NCBI GenBank assembly: GCA_050701115.1
Contig: JBOHER010000265.1
Span: 1 to 11,992, forward strand
DNA length: 11,992 nt
Direction of reading: 5' to 3'
From: JBOHER01 sp050701115
GTDB taxonomy: Bacteria > Actinomycetota > Actinomycetes > Mycobacteriales > Pseudonocardiaceae
Under the pieces are notes generated by a model. The model worked only from the letters and a program-made list of their open reading frames with translations. It did no database searches and was not told the origin of the DNA. Below are positions 5,333 to 11,897 of this stretch, piece by piece. The position numbers and the translations under genes were made by a program. The first letter of the stretch is position 1; each line of letters opens with the position of its first letter.

Positions 5333-8233
5333 CTCGCCTGTGTCTCCGACCAGTTGCAGGAATGCGTCCTCCAGCCGTCGCCGCGGGCCCGCCTGCTCGA
5401 CCGACACGCCCGCTTGCACGAGCGCGGCGACCGCGACCGACCGGGGCATGCCGGCCAGATTGGCGTGCACGGTCGCGCCGTTGGTGTCGATGTCGGAGAC
5501 GCCCTCGATGGTGCGCAGGGTATCCGCGGCCAGCATGGGCTGGTCCACGATGAAACTAGCCTCGCCGCCTGCCGCGACGATCTCGCCCACCGCGCCGTCC
5601 GCGACGACCTTCCCACGATGCATCACCACCACATGCGTGGACGTCTGCTCCACCTCGGCCAGCAGGTGGCTGGAGACCAGGACGGTGCGACCGGTGGCCG
5701 CGTACCGGCGCAGCACCTCGCGCATCTGATGGATCTGCGGTGGGTCCAACCCGTTGGTCGGTTCGTCGAGGACCAGCAGTTCCGGCAGGCCCAGCATGGC
5801 CTGTGCGATGGCCAGCCGTTGCCGCATGCCCTGGCTGTAGGTGCGCACCTTGCGATGGACCGAGTCGCCGAGTCCGGCGATCTCCAGGGCCTCGGTGAAG
5901 TGCGCCTTGTCCCCAGGCCGCCCGGTGGAGTCCCAGTACAGCTGGAGATTGGCCTTGCCGGACTGGTGTGGCAGGAACCCGGATCCCTCGACGAAGGAGC
6001 CGATCCGGGACAGCACTGGCGCGCCGGGGTGGATCCGGTGGCCGAACACCCTGATGTCCCCCGCGGTCGGGGTAATCAGACCCATCAACATGCGCAGCGT
6101 GGTCGTCTTACCGGCGCCGTTCGGGCCGAGTAGCCCCAGGACCTGACCGCGTTCGACCCGGAACGAGAGCTCGGACACCGCTGTCAGCCCGCCCGGGTAG
6201 GACTTCGTGAGGTTCTCGATCACCAGGGGAGTGTCGGCCAGCTCTGCGTCGACATTGCGGGCGAGTCTTCTGCGGAAGGCGGCGAAAGCCGCAACCGCTC
6301 CGGCAGCCAGCAGCACTCCGGCGATGCCGAGCAGTTGCCCGACCGGCCAGCCCGAACTGGCCGCGGTGCCCGGCACCACCGGAACCTGGAGGACCCCATC
6401 AGCGGCCAGCGACACTCGGAACGCGGCGGGTTGCTGTGCATTGGCGTAGGCCTGATCGGTGGTGGCGACGACCAGTTGGAGACGACGACCGGCGTCCACC
6501 GGCCGGACGATACCCGGCAAGGACACCGTGACCTCGCGCGGGCTGCCGTCGGCGGGCAGGTCGGCCACCCGCACCGGGGCCACCGCGCTGCCGGGAAGCG
6601 TGCGCCTGCCGTCCGGACCGATGTCGTACAGCTTGACGAACAGGACCGCGTCCCGGCCGCCGGTCTGCCCGCCGGGCTGAGACCGGGCGGCGATCCGCAG
6701 CCGAACCGTCGATGACCCGGTGATCACTATCTGGTCGGTCAGGGCAGGGGAGGTGAACACGGCCGACTGCCCCGGCAGGTCGATGCCCAGCAGCGAGGTG
6801 AGGCTGGATGAGCGTCCCACGACGGCGCCCGCGCCGGGAATGCCGCTGACCGCGGCCGGATTGCCGCCCGGGGGGTTGAGAATCGTCTGTTCATCCCCGC
6901 TGAGGGTGAGCGGTTCGCGGCTCGCATCCGGGCCGCGCAGCCCCGGGTAGCTGTCGGACCGCACGATGCGGACCGACGGTGCTCGGGTCGCCTGAAACGC
7001 GCCCTGCACGTCGTAGCTGAACGCCGGGAGCGGGTTGCTCCCGGTGCCGGAGAGCTGGAACCACAACCAGTCGGCGATCTTGCCGCGCAACTGCGGACCA
7101 GGGCCGCCACCGTCATGACCGCCCGCGTACCAGACCAGCTGCACGTCCCCGCCTGCCTGCGTGATCTGCCGGGCGGTGGCATCGGCCTGGTCCAGACCGA
7201 ACAAGGTGTCCTGCTCGCCCTGCACCAGCAGCGTGGGTATGGAGATCTTGTGCGTGATCGATGCTGGGGAGACTCGACGCAGCAGTTCGGTCGTCTGCTC
7301 GCCGGCCGAACCGGTGGTGGCCAGTTCCGTATAGGCGCCGCACACCTCCGGTGAGAACCGGCCGCACGGCGCCGCGGGACCCCTGCGCTCGTTACCCGGC
7401 GTGGCCGTTCGCTCACCGCCGTTACCGGCAGCGGCGGACTCCCCGGAGTCCCCAACGGCCGCTCCTTGTCCGGTGTCGTCGTCGGGTTCGGACCCGGGTT
7501 CGGGAGCGTCAGGTGCCCAAGCGCCGTTTCCTTGGCTGCCCACGCCGCCCGCGAACAGGTTTCCCGCCCAGGCCTTCTTGAACACCCCGTTCGGCGAGAA
7601 GACACCGTGCGCCGGGGTGCTGCCTGCGAATTCCTCGGTCGTCCCCGCGTTTGGCAGCAGCCCTTGCGCGAGATCGTTGTAGGTCATCACCGGCGCGATG
7701 GCATCGACCCGCCGATCGGTGCCCGCGACGAGCAACGCGAGCGCTCCGGCATACGACGAGCCCGTCACCGCGACCTTGGGATCGCCGGGGGAATCCATGG
7801 CCACGGCCGGCTGCCGCGCGAGATAGTCGATCAGGTGACCGGCATCGGCGACTTCGTAGTCAGGATCGTTGAGCGAGATGCTGCCGGTGCTCTGCCCGAA
7901 GCCGCGTGCGGAGTAAGTGAGCACCACGAACCCGCGTCCGGCGAGTTCGCGCGCGTCCCGCACCACGCTCTGCTTGCTTCCGCCGAACCCGTGCGGCAGG
8001 AGTATCGCGGGAGCCGGCGTCGACTCCGGTTGATACAAGGTCACGTCGAGTTGCACCCGGTTCGACGAGCCGGGTGATGCGAGCACGTCGAGGATCGCAT
8101 CCTGGGTCCGGATGACCGGGGCGTCTTCGTCCGTGTCGAGTAGGACGTAACCGAACGCGCCGAGCAGGGCGACCGAAAGGATGGCGGTCAGCGCGCGGGC
8201 GGCGCGACCGCCGGGGTCGGGTGAACGGGGCAC
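5321..8233 (-). CDS. Membrane-anchored alpha/beta-hydrolase (X-Pro dipeptidyl-peptidase/CocE type) fused to ABC transporter ATPase
   Basis: A 970-residue fusion, numbered from GTG 8233. Order: basic N-terminus; membrane helix (14-32); alpha/beta-hydrolase with elbow GSSYAG (Ser160), acid Asp342 in GEQDTLF, His373 in GGHDGGG; a low-complexity Gly/Asp/Glu insert (about 236-288) followed by Cys290 and Cys298, a possible disulfide; a beta-rich region (about 400-620) like the C-terminal domain of S15/CocE enzymes; second membrane helix (630-653) followed by RRRLAR; then a full ABC ATPase with Walker A GPNGAGKTT (703-711), signature YSQGMRQR (799-806), Walker B LLVLDEPT (Asp823, Glu824) and H-loop His856. 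Arg clusters before helix 1 and after helix 2 predict the hydrolase outside and the ATPase inside. The frame is open to ATG 8335, but those 34 codons have only about 59% G/C at third positions against about 90% afterwards, and a -10 box sits 7 bases before 8233. The permease follows downstream. Substrate unknown. Confidence 0.9.
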   Translation of the reverse strand: MPRSPDPGGRAARALTAILSVALLGAFGYVLLDTDEDAPVIRTQDAILDVLASPGSSNRVQLDVTLYQPESTPAPAILLPHGFGGSKQSVVRDARELAGRGFVVLTYSARGFGQSTGSISLNDPDYEVADAGHLIDYLARQPAVAMDSPGDPKVAVTGSSYAGALALLVAGTDRRVDAIAPVMTYNDLAQGLLPNAGTTEEFAGSTPAHGVFSPNGVFKKAWAGNLFAGGVGSQGNGAWAPDAPEPGSEPDDDTGQGAAVGDSGESAAAGNGGERTATPGNERRGPAAPCGRFSPEVCGAYTELATTGSAGEQTTELLRRVSPASITHKISIPTLLVQGEQDTLFGLDQADATARQITQAGGDVQLVWYAGGHDGGGPGPQLRGKIADWLWFQLSGTGSNPLPAFSYDVQGAFQATRAPSVRIVRSDSYPGLRGPDASREPLTLSGDEQTILNPPGGNPAAVSGIPGAGAVVGRSSSLTSLLGIDLPGQSAVFTSPALTDQIVITGSSTVRLRIAARSQPGGQTGGRDAVLFVKLYDIGPDGRRTLPGSAVAPVRVADLPADGSPREVTVSLPGIVRPVDAGRRLQLVVATTDQAYANAQQPAAFRVSLAADGVLQVPVVPGTAASSGWPVGQLLGIAGVLLAAGAVAAFAAFRRRLARNVDAELADTPLVIENLTKSYPGGLTAVSELSFRVERGQVLGLLGPNGAGKTTTLRMLMGLITPTAGDIRVFGHRIHPGAPVLSRIGSFVEGSGFLPHQSGKANLQLYWDSTGRPGDKAHFTEALEIAGLGDSVHRKVRTYSQGMRQRLAIAQAMLGLPELLVLDEPTNGLDPPQIHQMREVLRRYAATGRTVLVSSHLLAEVEQTSTHVVVMHRGKVVADGAVGEIVAAGGEASFIVDQPMLAADTLRTIEGVSDIDTNGATVHANLAGMPRSVAVAALVQAGVSVEQAGPRRRLEDAFLQLVGDTGEGRE

Positions 8234-8240
8234 GGATGCG

Positions 8241-8246
8241 ACGGTA
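8241..8246 (-). promoter_or_regulatory. Candidate -10 box for leaderless hydrolase-ABC mRNA
   Basis: Minus-strand TACCGT fits TANNNT and ends 7 bases before GTG 8233. No convincing -35 lies at the right distance. It supports the shorter start together with the fall in third-position G/C upstream of 8233. Confidence 0.4.
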
Positions 8247-8318
8247 TTCGAGCTTTCCTGAGAACGCCCATGGGTTAGGCCGGTAGAGGCAGATTCGTGC
8301 GCAGACCGTGATGCCGGG

Positions 8319-8324
8319 TACGTT
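8319..8324 (+). promoter_or_regulatory. Tentative -10 box for the terC leader transcript
   Basis: TACGTT fits TANNNT and would start transcription near 8331, about 40 bases before the riboswitch aptamer. The transcript would begin just before a small hairpin (GCGGC 8336-8340 / GCCGC 8346-8350). The other nearby candidate, TATACG at 8363-8368, would start inside aptamer stem P1 and is less likely. The -35 is poor in both cases. Confidence 0.25.
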
Positions 8325-8369
8325 CGGTGGCGCATGCGGCGCTAAGCCGCCAAGATGGTGGCTATACGT

Positions 8370-8476
8370 GGAGGGGAGTATTCCTTCGCGGTGGTGTCGT
8401 CAACACGGCTGCTCGCACTCAGGTGCAGGGCACCCGGCATCGCCGACCGGTTGTCACGCCGGTGGAAGAGACCTCC
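8370..8476 (+). ncRNA. yybP-ykoY (manganese) riboswitch aptamer upstream of the TerC-family gene
   Basis: The leader matches the conserved core of the yybP-ykoY motif, the Mn2+-sensing riboswitch class known upstream of TerC-type and MntP exporters. P1 is GGAGG (8370-8374) with CCTCC (8472-8476). It is followed directly by the conserved GGAGTA (8375-8380), a short P2 TTCC (8381-8384)/GGAA (8464-8467), and GAGA next to CC on the 3' side, the counterpart of the family's AAGACC. A distal arm has CGGT (8389-8392)/ACCG (8446-8449), the conserved CGTCA (8398-8402) in an internal loop, and a hairpin GCAC (8415-8418)/GTGC (8423-8426). I aligned this by eye from memory of the motif; the call also fits the gene downstream. 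Ligand binding needs the two metal-site loops (GGAGTA and CGTCA), both present. Confidence 0.85.
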
Positions 8477-8506
8477 GGGTAGTGGCTGTATCCGCTAACC
8501 GGAGGT
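8471..8506 (+). promoter_or_regulatory. Riboswitch expression platform: anti-Shine-Dalgarno hairpin
   Basis: ACCTCCGG (8471-8478) is the exact reverse complement of CCGGAGGT (8499-8506), which contains the terC ribosome binding site. The loop extends the stem with TAGTGG (8480-8485)/CCGCTA (8492-8497, one G-U pair). The CCTCC of this stem is the same strand that closes aptamer P1, so the two helices exclude each other. With metal bound, P1 forms and the ribosome site is free; without metal the site is buried. This predicts a translational ON switch. No T run follows, so a transcription terminator is unlikely. Confidence 0.8.
8501..8506 (+). promoter_or_regulatory. Strong Shine-Dalgarno site of the TerC-family gene
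   Basis: GGAGGT ends 9 bases before the ATG at 8516. It is the strongest ribosome binding site in the window and fixes the start. All six bases lie in the sequestering helix of the riboswitch. Confidence 0.85.
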
Positions 8507-8515
8507 AATTAGCAC

Positions 8516-9484
8516 ATGACTGTTCCCTTGTGGCTGTGGCTTGCGACCGTGGGTGGGTTCCTCCTCGTCTTCGCACTTGATCTGTTCATCGTCGATCGCA
8601 GGCCGCACGAGGTCACGACGGGTGAAGCAGCACGATGGGTGGCGTTCTATGTCGCCTGCGCGGTCGCGTTCGGCGTCGCGATCTGGGTGTTCGGTGGGCA
8701 CGACCCCGGGGTGGAGTTCTTCACCGGCTACATCATCGAGTACTCGCTGAGCGTGGACAACCTGTTCATCTTCATGCTGATCATGGCCTCGTTCAAGGTG
8801 CCCGCGATCCACCAGCACCGCGTGCTGCTGATCGGCATCGTGCTCGCGCTGGCCATGCGCGGTGCGTTCATCGCCGTCGGCGCTGTCCTCATCGCCAAGT
8901 TCGTCTGGGTCTTCTTCGTGTTCGGCGCGATCCTCATCTGGACCGCGATCAGCATGCTGCGGGAAGGCGAGCCGGATGAGTACCACGAGAACGCGCTGGT
9001 CCGGCGGCTGCGCAAGGTCTTCCCGGTGACCGACGACTACGTCGGCCACCAGCTGATGGTCCAGCAGGACGGTAAGCGGTGGATCACCCCGATGTTCGTG
9101 GTGATCGTGGCCATCGGCAGCGCCGACCTGCTGTTCGCTGTCGACTCCATTCCGGCCATTTTCGGTATCACCCAGGACGCCTACCTGGTGTTCACCGCCA
9201 ATGCATTCGCGTTGATGGGCCTGCGCCAGCTGTACTTCCTGATCGGCGGACTGGTCGACAAGTTGCACTACCTCTCGCACGGGCTCGCCGTGATCCTCAG
9301 CTTCATCGGCGTGAAGCTGTTCCTGCACGCACTGCACGCATACCACCTGGTGCCGGACTGGCTGGACATCAACAACTGGGTGTCGCTCGGCGTGATCGTG
9401 ACCGTCCTCGCGGCCACCACCGTGATCAGCCTGATGAAGTCCAAGCGGGATCAGAAGGCCGAAGTGTCGTCATCATCGCGCTGA
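8516..9484 (+). CDS. TerC-family integral membrane protein, probable Mn2+ exporter
   Basis: A 322-residue polytopic membrane protein of the TerC family (tellurite-resistance TerC, E. coli Alx). Several members export Mn2+ and are switched on by yybP-ykoY riboswitches, so the riboswitch in its leader makes metal efflux or metallation of exported proteins the best role. Family signatures are ALDLFIVDRR near the N-terminus (20-29), EYSLSVDNLF (75-84) with Glu75 and Asp81, and the second-half repeat GSADLLFAVDSIPAIFG (201-217) with Asp204 and Asp210, acidic residues inside membrane helices likely to bind metal. FTANAFALMGLRQLYF (226-241) is also typical. I see about eight or nine hydrophobic segments, a charged cytoplasmic loop near 148-190 and a Lys/Ser-rich tail. 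It is monocistronic, divergent from the hydrolase-ABC gene, with a hairpin 2 bases after its stop. Confidence 0.95.
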   Translation: MTVPLWLWLATVGGFLLVFALDLFIVDRRPHEVTTGEAARWVAFYVACAVAFGVAIWVFGGHDPGVEFFTGYIIEYSLSVDNLFIFMLIMASFKVPAIHQHRVLLIGIVLALAMRGAFIAVGAVLIAKFVWVFFVFGAILIWTAISMLREGEPDEYHENALVRRLRKVFPVTDDYVGHQLMVQQDGKRWITPMFVVIVAIGSADLLFAVDSIPAIFGITQDAYLVFTANAFALMGLRQLYFLIGGLVDKLHYLSHGLAVILSFIGVKLFLHALHAYHLVPDWLDINNWVSLGVIVTVLAATTVISLMKSKRDQKAEVSSSSR

Positions 9485-9486
9485 CG

Positions 9487-9532
9487 CTCGTGAGTGATTG
9501 TGGCTGCCCCAGCGACCACAATCACTCACGAG
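9487..9532. terminator. Long hairpin between convergent genes, probable bidirectional terminator
   Basis: CTCGTGAGTGATTGTGG (9487-9503) and CCACAATCACTCACGAG (9516-9532) are perfect 17-bp arms around a 12-base loop, which itself can pair GCTG with CAGC. It begins 2 bases after the terC stop and ends 29 bases from the RES gene stop, so it serves both convergent genes. There is no T run, which is usual in actinomycetes. I have a loose memory of TCGTGAGTG...CACTCACGA hairpins being common between genes in Amycolatopsis-type genomes; that is recall, not a search. Confidence 0.8.
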
Positions 9533-9561
9533 ATGTACGCGCCCATCGGGAACCGTCGGCC

Positions 9562-10218
9562 TCACCCGAGCAGCAGGTAGTTCAGCTCGTTGCAGACTCG
9601 AGCCAGCGGCAGGTCGAGACCGGGGTGGTCGAGCGGGAGCAGCACATCCGGATAATCGGGGATGGCCGATCGTGCGGGCGGATCCCACAGGCAGATGGCC
9701 GGGTCACCCGAGTCCATCGAGGACCGGTACCACAGACCGTCCAGGCTCGGGTGCGCCTCCCGGATCGTCCGCGCCCACACCTGGGTGATCCGCTTGGGGC
9801 CGCTGGAGATCTGCTGCGATGCCCCGAGGCGCGTGGGCCACAGCCCCGTGAGGTCGAGCAGGCGCAGCGTCCGCGCTGGTCGGATCACCAGAAGATGCGG
9901 CGACCGGGTGCTCCGGTCCACCGTGGAGGTCGTCTGGAACACCTCGGCGACGCTGGTACGCACGGAAAGGCTGAAATACAGCACCCCGTGGTTCGGATCG
10001 GTCGCGGGTGAGCCATCCGGTTGCGGGAGCTGCGGGTCGAACCGGCCATGCGGGAGGGGGCCGGTGTATCGGAAGGTGTTCCATTGCTGATGGTGCCTGC
10101 CGCGCGCGGTGAAGATCCGGACCAGCCGGGTCGCCGGATGGATGGCGACCACGTCCTCATCGATGCGCAGCTCCGCGGCCAGGTCGGCCGCCGACGGTGG
10201 CAGCGGAAGCCGTGCCAT
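9562..10218 (-). CDS. RES-domain protein, probable NAD+-degrading toxin
   Basis: A 218-residue protein with the RES domain, named for conserved Arg, Glu and Ser. RES toxins (MbcT of M. tuberculosis and relatives) break down NAD+ and arrest growth. The expected landmarks are in order: LVRIFTARG (Arg34) followed by WNTFRYTGPLPHGRFDP, GVLYFSLSVRTSVAEVF (Tyr81, Glu92), and GLWYRSS (Ser166/167) before the terminal CLWD segment (177-179). All three family residues are present, so it looks active. The ATG at 10218 has AGGG at 10228-10231, 9 bases away. It is the second gene of a two-gene unit, 36 bases after the antitoxin-like gene, the usual antitoxin-then-toxin order for this class. It ends at the long hairpin shared with terC. 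Rv3189 is a mycobacterial relative by general resemblance (recall). Confidence 0.85.
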   Translation of the reverse strand: MARLPLPPSAADLAAELRIDEDVVAIHPATRLVRIFTARGRHHQQWNTFRYTGPLPHGRFDPQLPQPDGSPATDPNHGVLYFSLSVRTSVAEVFQTTSTVDRSTRSPHLLVIRPARTLRLLDLTGLWPTRLGASQQISSGPKRITQVWARTIREAHPSLDGLWYRSSMDSGDPAICLWDPPARSAIPDYPDVLLPLDHPGLDLPLARVCNELNYLLLG

Positions 10219-10254
10219 GCAGTAATGCCCTGTCCCTCAGTGCTTTCCGGTGAC

Positions 10255-10836
10255 CTACGCCGCGATGCCGAGGGCCGCGGCCAACTCGGCAACCGGTTTG
10301 GGATCGCCCAGCGCGAGTAGCCACTGGCGGGGCGTCGCCGGCTTACCGTTGATCACCAGGTCGGACTGGGGGGTGTTCATGAAGGCGGCCACCACGAGCG
10401 GCGGCTGGTCCTCGGGAAGTGCGCTGAGCACGACCTCGAGTCCGGGCAACACGCCGTCGGCGGTGAATTGCCATGCGGGCAAGCGCCAGCCCTGGTCCTT
10501 CCAGCCGGCAAGACGGCCGGCGGCCAGCCGGTGGCGGACTCGGCTCGCATCGACTCGAAGCAGACGCGCCGCATCGTTGACCGAGTATGCGGACTCGGCG
10601 AGCACCGCGTGCGCTGCGACAGTCCGGGCCCGGGGGTCGGGCTCGTCGTCGTTGTAGGCGTTGAGGTCGAGTCCCACCTCGCCGAGCGCCATCCGTTGGC
10701 CGGGCGAGAAGTACTCCGCGGGGTTGGGATGCGGCGGGGAAACCTTGCGCGCCGCATCCTCGACGAGACGGAGGAATTCCCTCGCGTCGACCCTGAGTCC
10801 GGCTTTGGCCAGTGCGGTCTCGAGTGCGACGGTCAT
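10255..10836 (-). CDS. Putative antitoxin and DNA-binding partner of the RES toxin (helix-turn-helix plus Xre/MbcA/ParS-like C-terminus)
   Basis: A 193-residue soluble protein upstream of the RES gene. A central helix-turn-helix of excisionase/MerR type (YSVNDAARLLRV, then SRVRHRLAAGRLAGWKDQGW; about 84-123) suggests DNA binding. The last 40 residues (about 152-190: VINGKPATPRQWLLAL, then GDPKPVAELAAAL) resemble the toxin-binding C-terminal domain of MbcA/ParS antitoxins, which plugs the RES active site. Ahead of the HTH is a helical region (1-75) including SPGQRMALGEVGLDL. With its place before a RES toxin, an antitoxin that represses its own promoter is the best reading. The frame also allows ATG 10842, but a -10 box TAGCCT ends 6 bases before ATG 10836, so I take that start; the difference is two residues. 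Function is inferred from context and weak similarity. Confidence 0.75.
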   Translation of the reverse strand: MTVALETALAKAGLRVDAREFLRLVEDAARKVSPPHPNPAEYFSPGQRMALGEVGLDLNAYNDDEPDPRARTVAAHAVLAESAYSVNDAARLLRVDASRVRHRLAAGRLAGWKDQGWRLPAWQFTADGVLPGLEVVLSALPEDQPPLVVAAFMNTPQSDLVINGKPATPRQWLLALGDPKPVAELAAALGIAA

Positions 10837-10842
10837 GCGCAT

Positions 10843-10861
10843 AGGCTAACACGCACGTGCG
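10843..10861 (-). promoter_or_regulatory. Promoter of the RES toxin-antitoxin unit with adjacent palindrome
   Basis: Minus-strand TAGCCT (10843-10848) is preceded by TGT, an extended -10 (TGN-TANNNT), and ends 6 bases before ATG 10836, giving a leaderless mRNA. Just upstream is the perfect 10-bp palindrome CGCACGTGCG (10852-10861), and ATGCGCAT overlaps the start. Either could be the operator for autorepression. No -35 box is clear. Confidence 0.5.
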
Positions 10862-11004
10862 CCGTCGTGCGGCTGGTGCCGTGAACTGGTTCTCGTGATG
10901 CGCCCCGCAGCCGCGCTGGGGTCGATGCGGTGGTCCTGGTTTCTCCGCCGGTAACCACGCGGCAGCGGTGGCCTCCGGTGGCAACGCCGATCTCGCGGCG
11001 CTGG

Positions 11005-11019
11005 CCGGTCGTTGACCGG
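11005..11019 (-). terminator. Short hairpin after the SCO6745-family gene
   Basis: CCGGTC (11005-11010) and GACCGG (11014-11019) are exact reverse complements with a 3-base loop, 2 bases past the TAA of the minus-strand gene. It is G/C-only with no T run, a plausible actinomycete terminator. The rest of the gap to 10861 (about 140 bases) shows no gene or strong repeat. Confidence 0.4.
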
Positions 11020-11021
11020 GC

Positions 11022-11885
11022 TTATCTGACGGCGAACACGCCGGACGGGAACGCGCCCGCCGCTACCACCTGCTTGCTCAGCGTGCGGCCGATCTCCCGG
11101 AGCCGGGTCGTCTTGTCCGCGCCCAGCCGCAGCCACGGCGCGGTGGCGGCGTCGTTGGTCGCGGCTTCGACACGCGCACGCAGCGCCTGCCCCGTGTCGG
11201 TGAGCTCGCCCGCGGCATCGAGGAGTCCCTGACCCCGTAAACCTTCCGCGGCGGCAGCCCATTGTTCGTCCGACCAGCCTCGGGTGGCTTTGGCTGCGTG
11301 CTCGGTGAACCCGCGCCCGGTCGCGGTGTGCGAGACGAGGGCGGAGAGCCCGTTCAGGCCATGCGCGACCAGAGCGGCGATGTGCCCGTCGCCGCGGAAC
11401 TCGCGGAGCAGCGTGATCGCATGCCACAGCACGAGGTGCGGCTCGGTGGGCCATTCCAGGTCGGCGTGCCCGGCGTAGAGCGGCCTGCCATCAGGCGAGC
11501 ACGCCTCGGCCGCATCGCGCGCCAGTTCCGCGGCCTCGGCCACCTCCGGTGCGGATACGGCGTCGCCCAGCCGGGTGCGGAGCGCCGCATCGGCTGCGCT
11601 GAACCTGGCCGCGACGACCTGCTCGGGGGTAGCCAGCGTCCACGCACGGGGGATGTGCCGGGCGACGAGCTCGGGATTGAAGTTGTAGAACGTGGCGGTT
11701 ACCGTTCCGGGGCCCACCGCGCCCATCGGGGCCGATCGGCTGGCGAAGTACGTCATCCGGCCGGGCCGCAGGCCGACGGCGGTGAGTTCCGCCTCGGCCT
11801 CGGGCGCGAAGTAGATCACCGTGTGCAGCGGTTCGAGGGCAGGGTGACACTTGGCCGCGAGCTCGGCGGCGTACCCGTGATCCAT
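11022..11885 (-). CDS. SCO6745-family protein (helical, winged-helix-like C-terminus)
   Basis: A 287-residue soluble protein of the actinobacterial family I know as SCO6745-like, whose biochemical role is unknown to me. Recognisable parts are CHPALEPLHTVIYF near the N-terminus (13-26), a conserved-looking AFYNFNP-type segment (65-71), LWHAITLLREFRGDGHIAAL (153-172) with the family-typical REFRGDGH, and HTATGRGF (186-193). Residues about 203-245 (WSDEQWAAAAEGLRGQGLLD, then GELTDTGQALRARVE) look like a MarR-type winged helix, so DNA or RNA binding is possible. No signal peptide or membrane helix. The ATG at 11885 is preceded by a -10 box TAGCCT exactly 6 bases upstream, indicating a leaderless transcript. 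It seems to stand alone, with a short hairpin after its stop. Confidence 0.8.
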   Translation of the reverse strand: MDHGYAAELAAKCHPALEPLHTVIYFAPEAEAELTAVGLRPGRMTYFASRSAPMGAVGPGTVTATFYNFNPELVARHIPRAWTLATPEQVVAARFSAADAALRTRLGDAVSAPEVAEAAELARDAAEACSPDGRPLYAGHADLEWPTEPHLVLWHAITLLREFRGDGHIAALVAHGLNGLSALVSHTATGRGFTEHAAKATRGWSDEQWAAAAEGLRGQGLLDAAGELTDTGQALRARVEAATNDAATAPWLRLGADKTTRLREIGRTLSKQVVAAGAFPSGVFAVR

Positions 11886-11891
11886 GACCGC

Positions 11892-11897
11892 AGGCTA
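11892..11897 (-). promoter_or_regulatory. -10 box for leaderless SCO6745-family mRNA
   Basis: Minus-strand TAGCCT, the same hexamer as at the RES antitoxin gene, ends 6 bases before ATG 11885. No -35 consensus is visible. The remaining DNA to the window edge (11898-11992) is open in more than one frame, but nothing in it is recognisable. Confidence 0.5.

Noticed and set aside
7435..7515. Low-complexity Gly/Asp/Glu-rich stretch as a possible frameshift or sequencing error in the hydrolase
   Set aside because: The frame stays open with normal codon bias on both sides, and the catalytic residues flank it in the same frame, so it is a tolerated linker.
8234..8335. N-terminal extension of the hydrolase-ABC protein to ATG 8335
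   Set aside because: Third positions of these 34 codons are about 59% G/C against about 90% afterwards, no ribosome site precedes 8335, and GTG 8233 has a -10 box at leaderless spacing. Some annotations may still use 8335.
8495..9346. 283-codon open frame on the minus strand opposite terC
   Set aside because: Composition rich in His/Asp/Glu/Gln, typical of antisense translation of a membrane-protein gene; terC is certain.
10846..11454. 202-codon minus-strand frame spanning the gap before the RES antitoxin
   Set aside because: Arg/Pro/His-rich out-of-frame shadow of the SCO6745-family gene continuing by chance into the spacer; no ribosome site.
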